Shown piece by piece: positions 1 through 9,272 of a stretch of 64,000 bases of DNA. The stretch lies in NCBI GenBank assembly GCA_900323505.1, contig OOIN01000005.1, positions 1,054,001-1,118,000 on the forward strand. Reading direction: 5' to 3'. Below the pieces are notes generated by a model. The model searched no databases. It was not told the origin of the DNA and saw only the letters and a program-made list of their open reading frames with translations. The translations under genes were made by a program, and so were the position numbers. The stretch's first letter is position 1. Each line of letters starts with the position of its first letter. The DNA comes from Ustilago trichophora. Lineage: Eukaryota; Basidiomycota; Ustilaginomycetes; Ustilaginales; Ustilaginaceae.

Positions 1-386
1 TCGGCATCAACTGTACCAAGCCTTATCTGCTTCCCAAGCTGGTTGAGCGCATGTCGATGTCACTGCTCACTCTCAACCGACCCACCAGCGAGGGCGGTAT
101 GGATCTCGCGCGCAGGAGGGCTGAAGCGCGTCAGCAAAAGCCTCTGCTTTACCTCTACCCGGATGGTGGACTGGTCTACGATCCGGTCAAGAAGATCTGG
201 CTCACCCCGTCCAACGCCGGTGATCTAGGCGGTGACAACTCGGCAGCATCGTGGGCATCCAATTTGATGAAGCTGGCCAAGAGCATCACTGCCGCGACTG
301 ATGTATGGAGCGGCGTATTTGTGGGTGGATGCTGCAAGAGCGGAACAGATGAGATCCGAGCGTTGTGCCAGTGCAGGTCGCTGTAG
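1..386 (+). CDS. homocysteine S-methyltransferase, C-terminal fragment (5' cut by window edge)
   Basis: The reading frame is open from position 3 to the TAG at 384-386, giving about 127 residues of a longer protein. It opens with GINCTKP and ends with VGGCCKSGTDEI. These match the two zinc-ligand motifs of the homocysteine S-methyltransferase family (one Cys in a G-[IV]-N-C motif, then a Cys-Cys pair in GGCC, here at 330-335). Family members (Mht1/Sam4, Mmu and relatives) transfer a methyl group from S-methylmethionine or S-adenosylmethionine to homocysteine to make methionine in the cytosol. The zinc binds the homocysteine thiolate. All three Cys ligands are present, so the enzyme is probably intact upstream of the window. 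The start, N-terminus and any introns lie outside. The methyl donor cannot be told from this fragment. Confidence 0.85.
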   Translation, partial: GINCTKPYLLPKLVERMSMSLLTLNRPTSEGGMDLARRRAEARQQKPLLYLYPDGGLVYDPVKKIWLTPSNAGDLGGDNSAASWASNLMKLAKSITAATDVWSGVFVGGCCKSGTDEIRALCQCRSL

Positions 387-3258
387 AGTGTCGTGTTGTT
401 GCGAATACAGTCCCTATCCCGCAAAATAGTCTGACAAGTGTTTCAGCCATGATTCGAGAATGATCTGCACGAAATAATTTGTCATGGGTCAAGCATGTAC
501 TGATGATCATGCGAATAGTAAGCCCAGTGAAACGCTCTGAGGATCAACAAAGCGCAGGGATTGAAAGTGTGTGGAAGGCAAGACCCGGCAAGCTGAATAC
601 AAAGCAAGCAAGTCACCATAAGCTCCGCTGGCCGAGTGTTGGGACAAGTTCCGGACGAGAACGTCAGCGTATCATCGACTCCTTCATGGCACCTTTTCTG
701 AGACGCTTCCTCGTACTTGAGAGGATCCGACCCTGGGGTAACGTCGGATTCAGATGCAATTCAGTTTATGGCAAAGACACAATCTCTCGCGTACAGGCGT
801 GTGAAGAACAGCAGCATCGGCGAACACGCGCTCGATGCTGCCGAGAAAGCAACGATCAATGACTCAATTATGATCACCCAACGATCCATTGCTTCGCTCT
901 ACGATTGTTTTGATAAAGATAGGACCATCGGTCTCTTTTCCACCCCGCGGTTCATTTAGAGTTACCATTTCCTCCGAGCATCGAGTGAAGCATCACCCAG
1001 ATTTTTTCCAGAGCAAGAAGCTGTTTGAACACGAAGAAGAAATGCGACATGTCCCCGTGGACAGGCATTTGCTCGTTTTTACTTTGAACGCGATGTCTCT
1101 GCCCCGAGCTGCAAAATCTGGAACGGGGGAGAGGAAGGGAAGGAGAAAGAGAAGGAGAAGGAGAAGGAGAGAGACCCTTGCACATCTCAATCTCGCTTAA
1201 GCACGTTGCAGATCCAACAAAGCAGAGCACAGCAAAGCTAAACAACAAAAAGCCAGACCGCCCAGCAAAAAGTGCTCTAAAAGGTCTGCAAGTTTGGAAC
1301 GCTTCTTGGCATGCATTCAGTGCACACTGGAGCAGCATAAATTGATTCATCATGTGGTTGGTTGCACGATGGTGGCTTATTATGATCTGTGTTGTGATCT
1401 TGCACCGGGACTGGTATTGTAGTCACCACTTGGAACTTGCAGTTCTCTCACTCTCGACAGCTCCGGGAAAGCCCTACAAATCATGCGGGACTGGTACAGT
1501 ATCTAGCAAGCGCACACACGCACATACGATGCATAAATCTGCGTCTCCCATACCCGTACCTCTCCGTCGAATCTCGTGCTAATGTTAGCCTTGCATCCCT
1601 TGCTGGCCCCACTCGAATACTTCTTGACGAGGTAACACGGGACTCGGGCGTCACTACAACACAGCTAATGCAGCTGCCAAACAGGTGCCGACATGTACAG
1701 GGCGTCCCGCTCCTACCTCGCTCTACTGCACGAGCTGCCCCCTTCTGCAATCCAAGTTCTGAACGCTTTCTCAAGATCATCTTTGACGGCGATTTTCAAT
1801 GTGCAGACCTCTCCATTAGTACCATTTGTGCGGAAACCAAGTAAGCAATGTACGGAAACGCAATATACGATTTATGTTGTACGACACCACAGGGGAGAAA
1901 GAGAGTGAGGCAAGAATCACGGAAGCGGAGTCTATATCGTCTGTTGCGGAGCTGAACAGCTACCGGACGCCATCCGACAACATTTTTTCGATAGTTTTAC
2001 CATCGCTGGCCCGCGAGACCTTCACCGCGCCTTCTTCGATGCAAAAAAATGGTGTCCTCAGCTGCTTGAAGCCACAGCAACAGGTCTGCTCAGAGCAGCG
2101 ATGAAACTTCATGACGTCGTCGCAGGCGATCGAAAGGTTGGTTTCTGGGGATGAAAGTGTCGACGCCTAATGTCCGAAACGGTGGCGAGACCAGACCGCG
2201 TTTTCAGGCTGAACCCACTCTTGTGGAACGCTCCCTCTTTCCCCCTTCGTTGGCATCCTTGAATCTCGTTCTGGCACTGAAAACGAGACAATGGGCCCCA
2301 AGCAACTTCAGCACAATGCACAATGGGCACCTTCGTGCTTCTTGGCCGCCAAGGTCGCATTTGACGACATCGAGCAGACCAAAGCCCTTGGCTACTTGCT
2401 TTGGTCTGCTCTCAGTAAATCTGGACAAAGGTCCACAAGATGCCTCCTTTCATCATGAAGCTCGCTTATTTCCTTTTTGTTTCCCTGCCCTTCCCGGGTT
2501 AGATTTCCGTCAGAGAGGTAAAGTCAGCACCGGACCCTGAGCACCGCTGTTCTTGGCATGTGCGCTTGGCGAAGTCTCCCTTCCTGTCTTCAGTATTTGT
2601 TCCCTTCGTCATACCGTGAGATTCGCGACTCGTCAGAAGGTTCCAACGTAGAAGATGAACCTCGAATCTACCGCCGGATCCCTCTTTCAAGCCCTCGCTT
2701 CTTCATCCAGGGGCCGTACGCCAAGTCCCGTGCTTGAGGGTCACACACACACACACACGTCCTCGGAATCCCGACCATGGTCTCATCCCCCCTTCTTACC
2801 CGAGCTTAAGGCTTCGAGCACGATCCATTCGCTCTTGTTGTGAGCTGAGACGGATCCGTGCAATGGTACGGAAAACATTGCGCCGAACATGTGCATCCAC
2901 GTCTGACTGCTGGTTGTACGGAGATCTCAGCTGCTCAAAACGCTCTGCTCGGGATGACGTCGGCAGTGAAGGAAGGGATGTGACCAGGAGGAGAGGCTGG
3001 CGGAAGTTTTGCTTGTCTGTCATGCAAGGACGGGAAGTCACTGTGTCTCTTTCGACTGGCCGCTCCTGTCGATAGTTCTGTTGCCCTTGCCATCCGAGAT
3101 CGGATATAATCCCAGAGCCTCTTTACCGTGTCCGCCCCCTCCATCGCACACAAGTCCTCTACTTTCTAGATCACTCCGACTTCCGTCTCCACCCTCTTGC
3201 TTAACCTGTACCACTCTCTGTAGAACTACCCTCAAACCAGACTAGACCTCGCTCGACC
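387..3258. other. intergenic, no supported gene (2.9 kb)
   Basis: No reading frame here resembles a known family or has convincing coding character. The longest ones (about 130 codons) lie in overlapping competing frames. The stretch holds a purine-rich GAGAAG run near 1135-1170, a short CA tract near 2743-2759, and a pyrimidine-rich segment just before the next start (about 3120-3240) that fits a leader or promoter for the chitin deacetylase. An AT-rich GGATATAATCC at about 3102 may be its TATA-like element. Confidence 0.5.
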
Positions 3259-4176
3259 ATGCGATTCACTTCGATCCTCGCAGCGGGTGCTGCCCTCGGC
3301 GCAGCCATGCTTAGCCCTGCCACCGCCTCGCCCACCGTGATGAGCAGTATCCCGGACCATATCTCTGAAACTGTCCGTCGTGAACTCTCCTCGCTCCCCG
3401 CCGATTCCTACACTCTCTTCGAACGCAACGCTGGCCCTTCATCGGGATCGCTCGACAAGCGCGGTTCTCAGATCAACGGCGTTCAGACGACCTGCCGAAG
3501 CGACAACTGTCTGTCCATGACCTTTGACGATGGCCCCTATGACTGGCAGCGCAAAGTCGTCGACACGCTCGGCAACGCTGGCGGCCAAAAGGGAACCTTC
3601 TTTGTCAACGGCAACAACTTCCGCTGCATCTATGACAACGACTCGGTCAGCAGACTGCGATACGCCTACGAACGCGGGCACGAGATTTGCTCGCACTCGT
3701 GGAGTCACCCGGACTTGCGACAGCTCAACAACCAGCAGCTCGACCGTCAGGTGCAGCTCGTGGAAGATGCCTTGTGGAAGATCATCGGTGCTGTGCCTGC
3801 TTGCTTCCGCGCCCCGTATGGTAACATTCGCGATGACCAGGTCAGATACCTCAACGACAGGTGGGGCCTCGTCGTGGTCGGCTGGAACAGAGACACCAAC
3901 GATGCTAACGGTGCCGGTACCGAAGCAGGCCTCAATACGTACAGGAGCCTGAGGCCTCCTCAGAAGGCCATTGTGCTCAACCACGAGACTGTCCGTGGCA
4001 CTGTCGATGTCGTCATTCCCCAGGCTGTCAATATCGTCCGTCAGAACGGCTACTCGCGTGGCAGCCAGACCGTCGCTTCCACCCTCTGGTACAATCCTTA
4101 CAAGGTTGTCGGTCGATACCAGAACCGCGATGGCTCCTGGACTTGTAATGGCAAGCCTGCACCTGGTCAGTTCTGA
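3259..4176 (+). CDS. secreted chitin/polysaccharide deacetylase (carbohydrate esterase family 4)
   Basis: This is a 305-residue intronless protein. Residues 1-24 form a signal peptide ending in an A-T-A-S type cleavage region. A pro-segment follows, ending in a Lys-Arg pair at 67-68 that suits Kex2 processing. The NodB domain then carries the CE4 motifs: TFDDGP (Asp90/Asp91), HSWSH (metal ligands His146 and His150), RAPYG (184-188), WNRDTND (209-215) and the late VLNHE motif (His242). CE4 enzymes remove acetyl groups from chitin to make chitosan at the cell wall, using a divalent metal. Plant-associated fungi use this to make chitin less visible to host chitinases and receptors. There is no obvious C-terminal GPI hydrophobic segment, so the enzyme is probably released or loosely wall-bound. 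A start at the first ATG gives a good signal peptide. Chitin as substrate is inferred from fungal relatives. Confidence 0.92.
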   Translation: MRFTSILAAGAALGAAMLSPATASPTVMSSIPDHISETVRRELSSLPADSYTLFERNAGPSSGSLDKRGSQINGVQTTCRSDNCLSMTFDDGPYDWQRKVVDTLGNAGGQKGTFFVNGNNFRCIYDNDSVSRLRYAYERGHEICSHSWSHPDLRQLNNQQLDRQVQLVEDALWKIIGAVPACFRAPYGNIRDDQVRYLNDRWGLVVVGWNRDTNDANGAGTEAGLNTYRSLRPPQKAIVLNHETVRGTVDVVIPQAVNIVRQNGYSRGSQTVASTLWYNPYKVVGRYQNRDGSWTCNGKPAPGQF

Positions 4177-4598
4177 TGATTTGACATGGAGTGTTCCGCT
4201 TTTGCGCCGTTCTCGACCTTGGATTGAATCATTCGATGTTTCGTCTCACACCTCGCCGAGCCACTGACCTTTCCGCGATGATGGCCTGGTCTTAGTTTTA
4301 CACCTCGGCTCGAGCACAATCTAGCTCGCCGAACTCACATTCACACAACATACATATTCCATTCCTACCGTTGCAAATTGTTACCTTAGCTTCGTCTTCG
4401 CTTGCGTTCCTCCGCACAGCTGCGACGGGAAACGCCTCCTTTTGACTGCTCCTTTTTGATGTGCTCCGTCAATTCAACCAATCCGGATCTCATCTCGTGC
4501 CTGATCTTCTTGTGGACGTGAAGCAGCATATTTTGTTTGTGTTGAATGGTGAATGTATTCCATGAGAGTGCTGTCATGTCGCTCTGATGGGAGAGAGA
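4177..4598. terminator. convergent 3' region between the deacetylase and ERG28
   Basis: The deacetylase and the minus-strand ERG28 gene converge here. The 422 bases must hold both 3' untranslated regions. No repeat or other gene is visible. No clear polyadenylation signal could be assigned. Confidence 0.4.
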
Positions 4599-5420
4599 TC
4601 ATCTGACGTAGGCACCGTAGTGCAGGTACATAGCAGTGAGACTCGAGGCTGTAATGCATGAAACAGGGAAGAAAGCAGTGAAAAAAAAAAGTCAGCCTCA
4701 TAGGAGCCTCGTACACCAATGTCGCTGCGAAGCACTCACAGGCAACGATCAAAGGGCTGATGATGCCCGGGGAGATCTTAGCCGTCTTGTAGATGAAAGT
4801 CTCGGAGATAAAGTGGGCAAGGGCGATGACGAAGGACCACATGCAGAGCTCGTAAGCGCTGTCGTTACGAAAGAATCGGAAGATGAGAATTTGGGCTAGG
4901 TCAGCGCCAAGGGCCAGGGGACGTAGCGATTGAGAATGAGGTCGGGGCGGACTTACACCTTGTCATGGATGTTGTAGGCAGTGTAGGCGCGGATGATGGC
5001 CGAAGTGAAGTTCCAGATGCCAAAGAGGCGAGCGGACAGAGGGGTGACTGGTCGGACGCAAGAGCGACGTTCGAAGGTTGACAGCAAAAGGAAGGAACAC
5101 ACGAGAGAAGGATATGAAGATGGATCAGCGTCAAGCCTTGTCAGGATCGGATTGCGCTCCGAGAGGACCACTTACTCTGTAGACCTGCAGAGGAATAGAC
5201 CTTGGCGCTAGCTTTGTGGTTGAAGAAGTTGGTGGCACCGTTGAGCTGGGCTGTAACAGCAACCAAAAGCAACCATCGTGGCAGCAAACCGTCAGGGATC
5301 CCTGTTGTGAATTGCAAATCGTTGATTCAAGTGAGGTCTGTCAATCTTTGACCTTTCGAAGAAGACAAGCGGTTGGCATGTCGACTGAAAATGCTCACAT
5401 TCGCTAATCGTCGACGTCAT
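4599..5420 (-). CDS. ERG28: ergosterol biosynthesis scaffold protein Erg28 (five exons)
   Basis: Joining five short exons gives 135 residues: 5420-5399, 5301-5176, 5047-4957, 4858-4740 and 4648-4599. All introns begin GTRAGY and end AG, and the phases fit (1, 1, 2, 1). Landmarks in order are LLPRWLLLVA near the N-terminus, TPLSARLFGIWNF, AYTAYNIHDK, ALAHFISETFIYKTAK and SPLIVA. These follow Erg28 of yeast and man (C14orf1), including the LSAR-FG-W and HF-SE-L-[IF] signatures and the predicted four membrane segments. Erg28 sits in the ER membrane and tethers the C4-demethylation enzymes Erg25, Erg26 and Erg27 with Erg6. The length matches the yeast protein (148). Four introns in 408 coding bases is a striking density beside mostly intronless neighbours. 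The gene is divergent from the ligase gene at 5919. The splice assignment is by hand but is supported by continuous family similarity across every junction. Confidence 0.9.
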
Positions 5421-5918
5421 CTTGGACTGAATGTGGTTGGTATACGAAGGAGAGGTGCGTTAGAAGAACACCTGCATACCTTGATGCACACAAGCGCGCA
5501 CACGCACAGACCGTAGCTGAGCTCGGAACGCGGGATTCTTGACAGCTCTCATGAAAGCCAGTTCATGCGGAAGAAGTGCAGATCTATCAAGGGTCCAATG
5601 GGTATAACAAAACAACGCCACCGTTCTCGACTATAGCTTTGTCTCTGTCTACCAACCTTATCTGCATTCGACTACCGTATCATCACTCGCACGTCTCTCT
5701 CGGGCGTCGAATCGGAATGTGCAGACCGTTCGGTGACACTCTCGCGTGCTGCTCAGACCACTTAACGCTGCGCAATTGATCCGAATCCCACCCACGTTTC
5801 AACAAGCATTGGCAACTCAGCTCATTTCCTCTGCAGCATACAAACTCACCGGCACAACACCGCCTTCTTGAATATCAGCTTGTTCAAGACACGGTGAGAA
5901 CTCTCATGAGCGATCACG
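5421..5918. promoter_or_regulatory. bidirectional promoter region, ERG28 / SWIM-ligase
   Basis: The 498 bases separate two divergent starts and must contain both promoters. No TATA box or known operator could be assigned. A short out-of-frame ATG at 5894 precedes the ligase start and opens a reading frame overlapping it. It could lower translation if the transcript begins upstream of it. Confidence 0.4.
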
Positions 5919-8744
5919 ATGTGCGCCATGCTCACCAGCATCTCGATGGCGGACGTCATCGATCCGGACACCGCTGTCCTTCACATCCCGAAGATGATTC
6001 GCCAGGACGAGTATGGATACCGAACCAGCGTCGACGGAAAAGACGTTCCCCCTCTTACAGTCATCCCCCTCAACCAACCTTTTGCGATCTCCAAAAGTGG
6101 TGGATCCGGGCCAAGCTTTTCGTTGAAACGAATGTCCGACGGCTACTACGTATGCTCCTGTCCCGCATGGAAATTTAGCACTGAGCGCGACAAGATGCGA
6201 AAGACTTGCACGCATCTCAAAGATGTGCTCGGCGAGACTTACGAATCCGAGCGAATCGCTCTGTCCAAGGAGGCAAAGAGCACCGTCTTTGAGCATTCCA
6301 AATTTCGCAGGACAACCTCGGACGGTCATCATGCTAGGCACAATCATGCAAAAAACATGCTCGACGATCACTTTCGACATCTCTCGCAAAGCCAACCTGA
6401 GGCATCGTCTTCTCAACTCAACAGAGGTGCCTCGACGTCCGCCACACTAGTAGCTGCACGCAATGATACTACGAGCGGGCCGATACGCTCCAGCAACGCT
6501 GTTTCCGCTGCCACCAAGCCTCCGATGGCCCCCTCCAGCAAAGCGCAAGAGGACAGCGACACGGAGACCGAGGAGGAGGAAATGTCCTTGTCTCAAGCAG
6601 TGGCGCCTCGAACCGCCCAGGTCTCGGCTTCAGCGCTCAAGAGTCAAGCCCCTACCGCAGGTGACAGCCGCATCCGGCCGGCATACGATGACAGTGACGA
6701 TGACAACTACGGATTCGACCCCGATGATGTGCAGTTGTCTCCCTCGAAACGCGCTCGACACGGCAGAAAATCGGCTCGCGATAACGGTGACGAGGACGAC
6801 AGGGTAAGACCACACTGCACCTCGATCTCCAGATGTTTCGTCCTGTCGCTGACTTGCATGCTCTTCTTTTTTCAATTTATGCCGATTTTTACAGGTCTCT
6901 CTGCTGCTGGCCAAGCCATGGATGCTGGATGCAGATCCTGCAAAACCTCGATCAAAGGCCATGGACCCCACCGGCTGGTGGATCAGCGAGAAGCTTGACG
7001 GCGTGCGCGCATTCTGGGACGGTCAGAGGCTATACTCTCGTCAAAAGATCGAATGGAATGCGCCATCTTGGTGGAAAGATCGTAAGTCCGCTGTCCGTTC
7101 CTGCACGTGTGCAGGCTGATAGAATGCTGACCCATATTTTCATATACACCACGCCTTGACACTGACAGGACTTCCAAAGGACATCACTCTCGACGGCGAG
7201 CTCTGGATGAAGCGAGGCACCTTCGACCAGACATCGCAGATCTGCCGTACAACTGTAAGATTGGGCCGCTTGCGAACATTTTGCCACTATCTGGAACGCG
7301 ATTCGATGGAACGACAGTGGCTTCGTGAGCAGGTCGGCGGACGGATTGCCAGTCAAGATAGGTTGCGTGCCGAGCGATCAGCTCTGTCGCTGATGCGCTC
7401 TTGTGCGCAGGCAAGAGGCGCAGCAGAACACGCTGCAGCCGCTTCTTCACCAGCTGCGCCCTCCGGATGGAAGGCCTGGAAGCGTTCTGCGCGGAAGACT
7501 TCCGGTTCTAAGGGCAAGCGAAAGACAAGGTCGATGTCGAAAGCTCGCCCTGCGTCACGCTTTGCTCTCGCCAGCTCGTTTCTGCGTGCTTTGTTCGGAC
7601 GCTCCACTGCCAGGTCGAGCTCAACTTTGCCCTTGGATGCGCAGCTGTCTCGCCGTGCCTCCATCAAGCGATGTGCGCGGTGCGGCAAGATTGTCAAGCG
7701 AAAGGCAGCACCGGATCCGAATCGTTCTGCAGACGTGGCACAAGAAGAGAGGGCGAATGCTGATCGGCTTCTTTCTGACCTTCCTTTGCCCTCTGAACCT
7801 ACCATCTCCGCTTTCCAACACAACGCCACTCCTGGCACGCATCCGACTTCATCACAACGACCACACATCTATTCGATGCTGGACACCTCACGATCGGGGA
7901 TGTCTTACCGAACGATACCCTCTACCTATACCCATGTGTGTCGTCGCAAATCAAAGAGCTCGAACGAGTGGCACAACATCAAGTTCATGGTGCGTTTCCA
8001 AGCTCAAACACTGTTTGATGGAAGCACAGAATGCCACTGAAGTCACTGACATATTCTCCGCATCCTTTTGCTCCACATGCGCAGATCTTTGACGCCCCTT
8101 CAATGGGCTCTCGACCAGTAGAGGAGCGCTGGGCCGAGATTGAGGAGCGCTTTGGCTCTACTGACGGTCTAGACATTGACTCGCTAGAAGGGCCGCAGAT
8201 CAAGCTTGTCAAGCACATCAGATGCGAAGGCCGCGACCATCTGACCGAGCTCATGAAGTCTGTCGAGCTGAAAGGCGGCGAAGGGTAAGTATCTCGGCGC
8301 TTCAAAGTCTTCTCTGATTTGGAACGATTTCTCACCCTCAATGCTGTCATTTTGGTGCTTTCTTACAGCCTGATGCTCCGCCAGCCCAAAACAAAATATG
8401 AAGGCAAACGAGGCAACACACTCTTCAAACTCAAATCGTGGTACGACGCTGAAGCCGTCGTCATTGGCTATGCGGATGGCAACGGTCGACACGAAGGCCG
8501 CTGCGGCTCTCTCGTCGCCAGAATGGAGTGCGGGACGGTCTTTCGTGTCGGAACAGGTATGTCGGATGCCATGCGCGACAATCCTCCGCCGTTGGGCACC
8601 ATTATCAACTATCGCTTCTTTGAGCTGAGCGAGGATGGGTATCCCCGTTTCCCTGCTTTTCGGGGGATTGCCAGGGATAAGTCTAAGCCCAAGGACGCGG
8701 TCGTTCGACCTCGGGCAGGTGCTCTAAGGGCTGCTGAGGATTGA
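5919..8744 (+). CDS. SWIM zinc finger fused to ATP-dependent DNA ligase core (five exons)
   Basis: Exons 5919-6803, 6895-7081, 7169-7989, 8085-8284 and 8369-8744 join in phase to 822 residues. Residues 79-99 form a SWIM zinc finger (Cys79, Cys81, Cys97, His99). An acidic, Ser-rich linker runs to about 290. The ligase core follows with motif I EKLDGVR (nucleotidyl-accepting Lys328), motif III DGEL (Glu368), a WHNIKFM-IFDAP block (about 624-636), motif IV GEGLMLR (696-702) and motif V FKLK (Lys718, Lys720). A C-terminal OB-fold-like segment ends in YRFFELSEDGYPRFP. ATP-dependent ligases seal nicks through an enzyme-AMP intermediate. This compact type resembles viral and bacterial minimal ligases rather than Lig1/Lig4. 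About 230 basic, Ser/Ala-rich residues (387-617) interrupt the catalytic domain. They stay in frame, but a GTAAGA at 7255 leaves a missed intron possible. A start at 5946 is an alternative. The SWIM finger suggests DNA binding; the pathway is unknown. Confidence 0.82.
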
Positions 8745-9272
8745 ACCTCATTTGCGCTATTACCATGTATCATTTCTAATCTTACCATTATCTCGGTCCG
8801 AAGCAACGATCTTGTTGTTTTGTCACATTACGCTGTGAAGCTTTCAAAGAAGAACGACATCGGCAGCGCAGAACAGGTCGTGTGATGAGGGGTCCCAACC
8901 AGAATCGGGGGCATCGGGAAATTTTCTCACCGGAAATGTGAATCAAAGTGTGGAGCGCTTGAGCCGCTGCAAAGTGATGGCATTTTGGGATGCATGTGGC
9001 CCCCGCAGGTGTGCAACACACAAGAGGCTCCTCTCTCTTGGCATGGCGTACACAAAGCGGTGAGCCGCCGGTGGATTGCCGTTGATCGTCAGCACAATCT
9101 GTTGTACGTACTCTTCCCTCACACCTGAACCCTTGTTTGAAAAACACCACTTCCACTACCTACATTCACCCCTTTCGAACCTCTCCTATCTTCTAACAGA
9201 CATTTAGACTCCAAGATACCAATACATTACCACTCAATGTTATAGCAAAGCAGCACACCTACCAACACCACA
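8745..9272. promoter_or_regulatory. intergenic, upstream region of the HSL-type hydrolase
   Basis: The 528 bases hold the 3' end of the ligase gene and the promoter of the next gene. The last 100 bases are rich in C, A and T and resemble a leader. No other gene or repeat was seen. Confidence 0.35.

Noticed and set aside
952..1353. 133-codon minus-strand frame with a hydrophobic stretch and Ser-Pro repeats
   Set aside because: The Ser-Pro part comes from a low-complexity purine tract, and the rest shows no coding bias or family resemblance.
4474..4842. Single-frame reading of ERG28 exon 4 continuing past 4740
   Set aside because: The similarity to Erg28 stops exactly at the GTGAGT donor at 4739 and resumes at 4648 after an ACAG acceptor, so the continued frame is intron.
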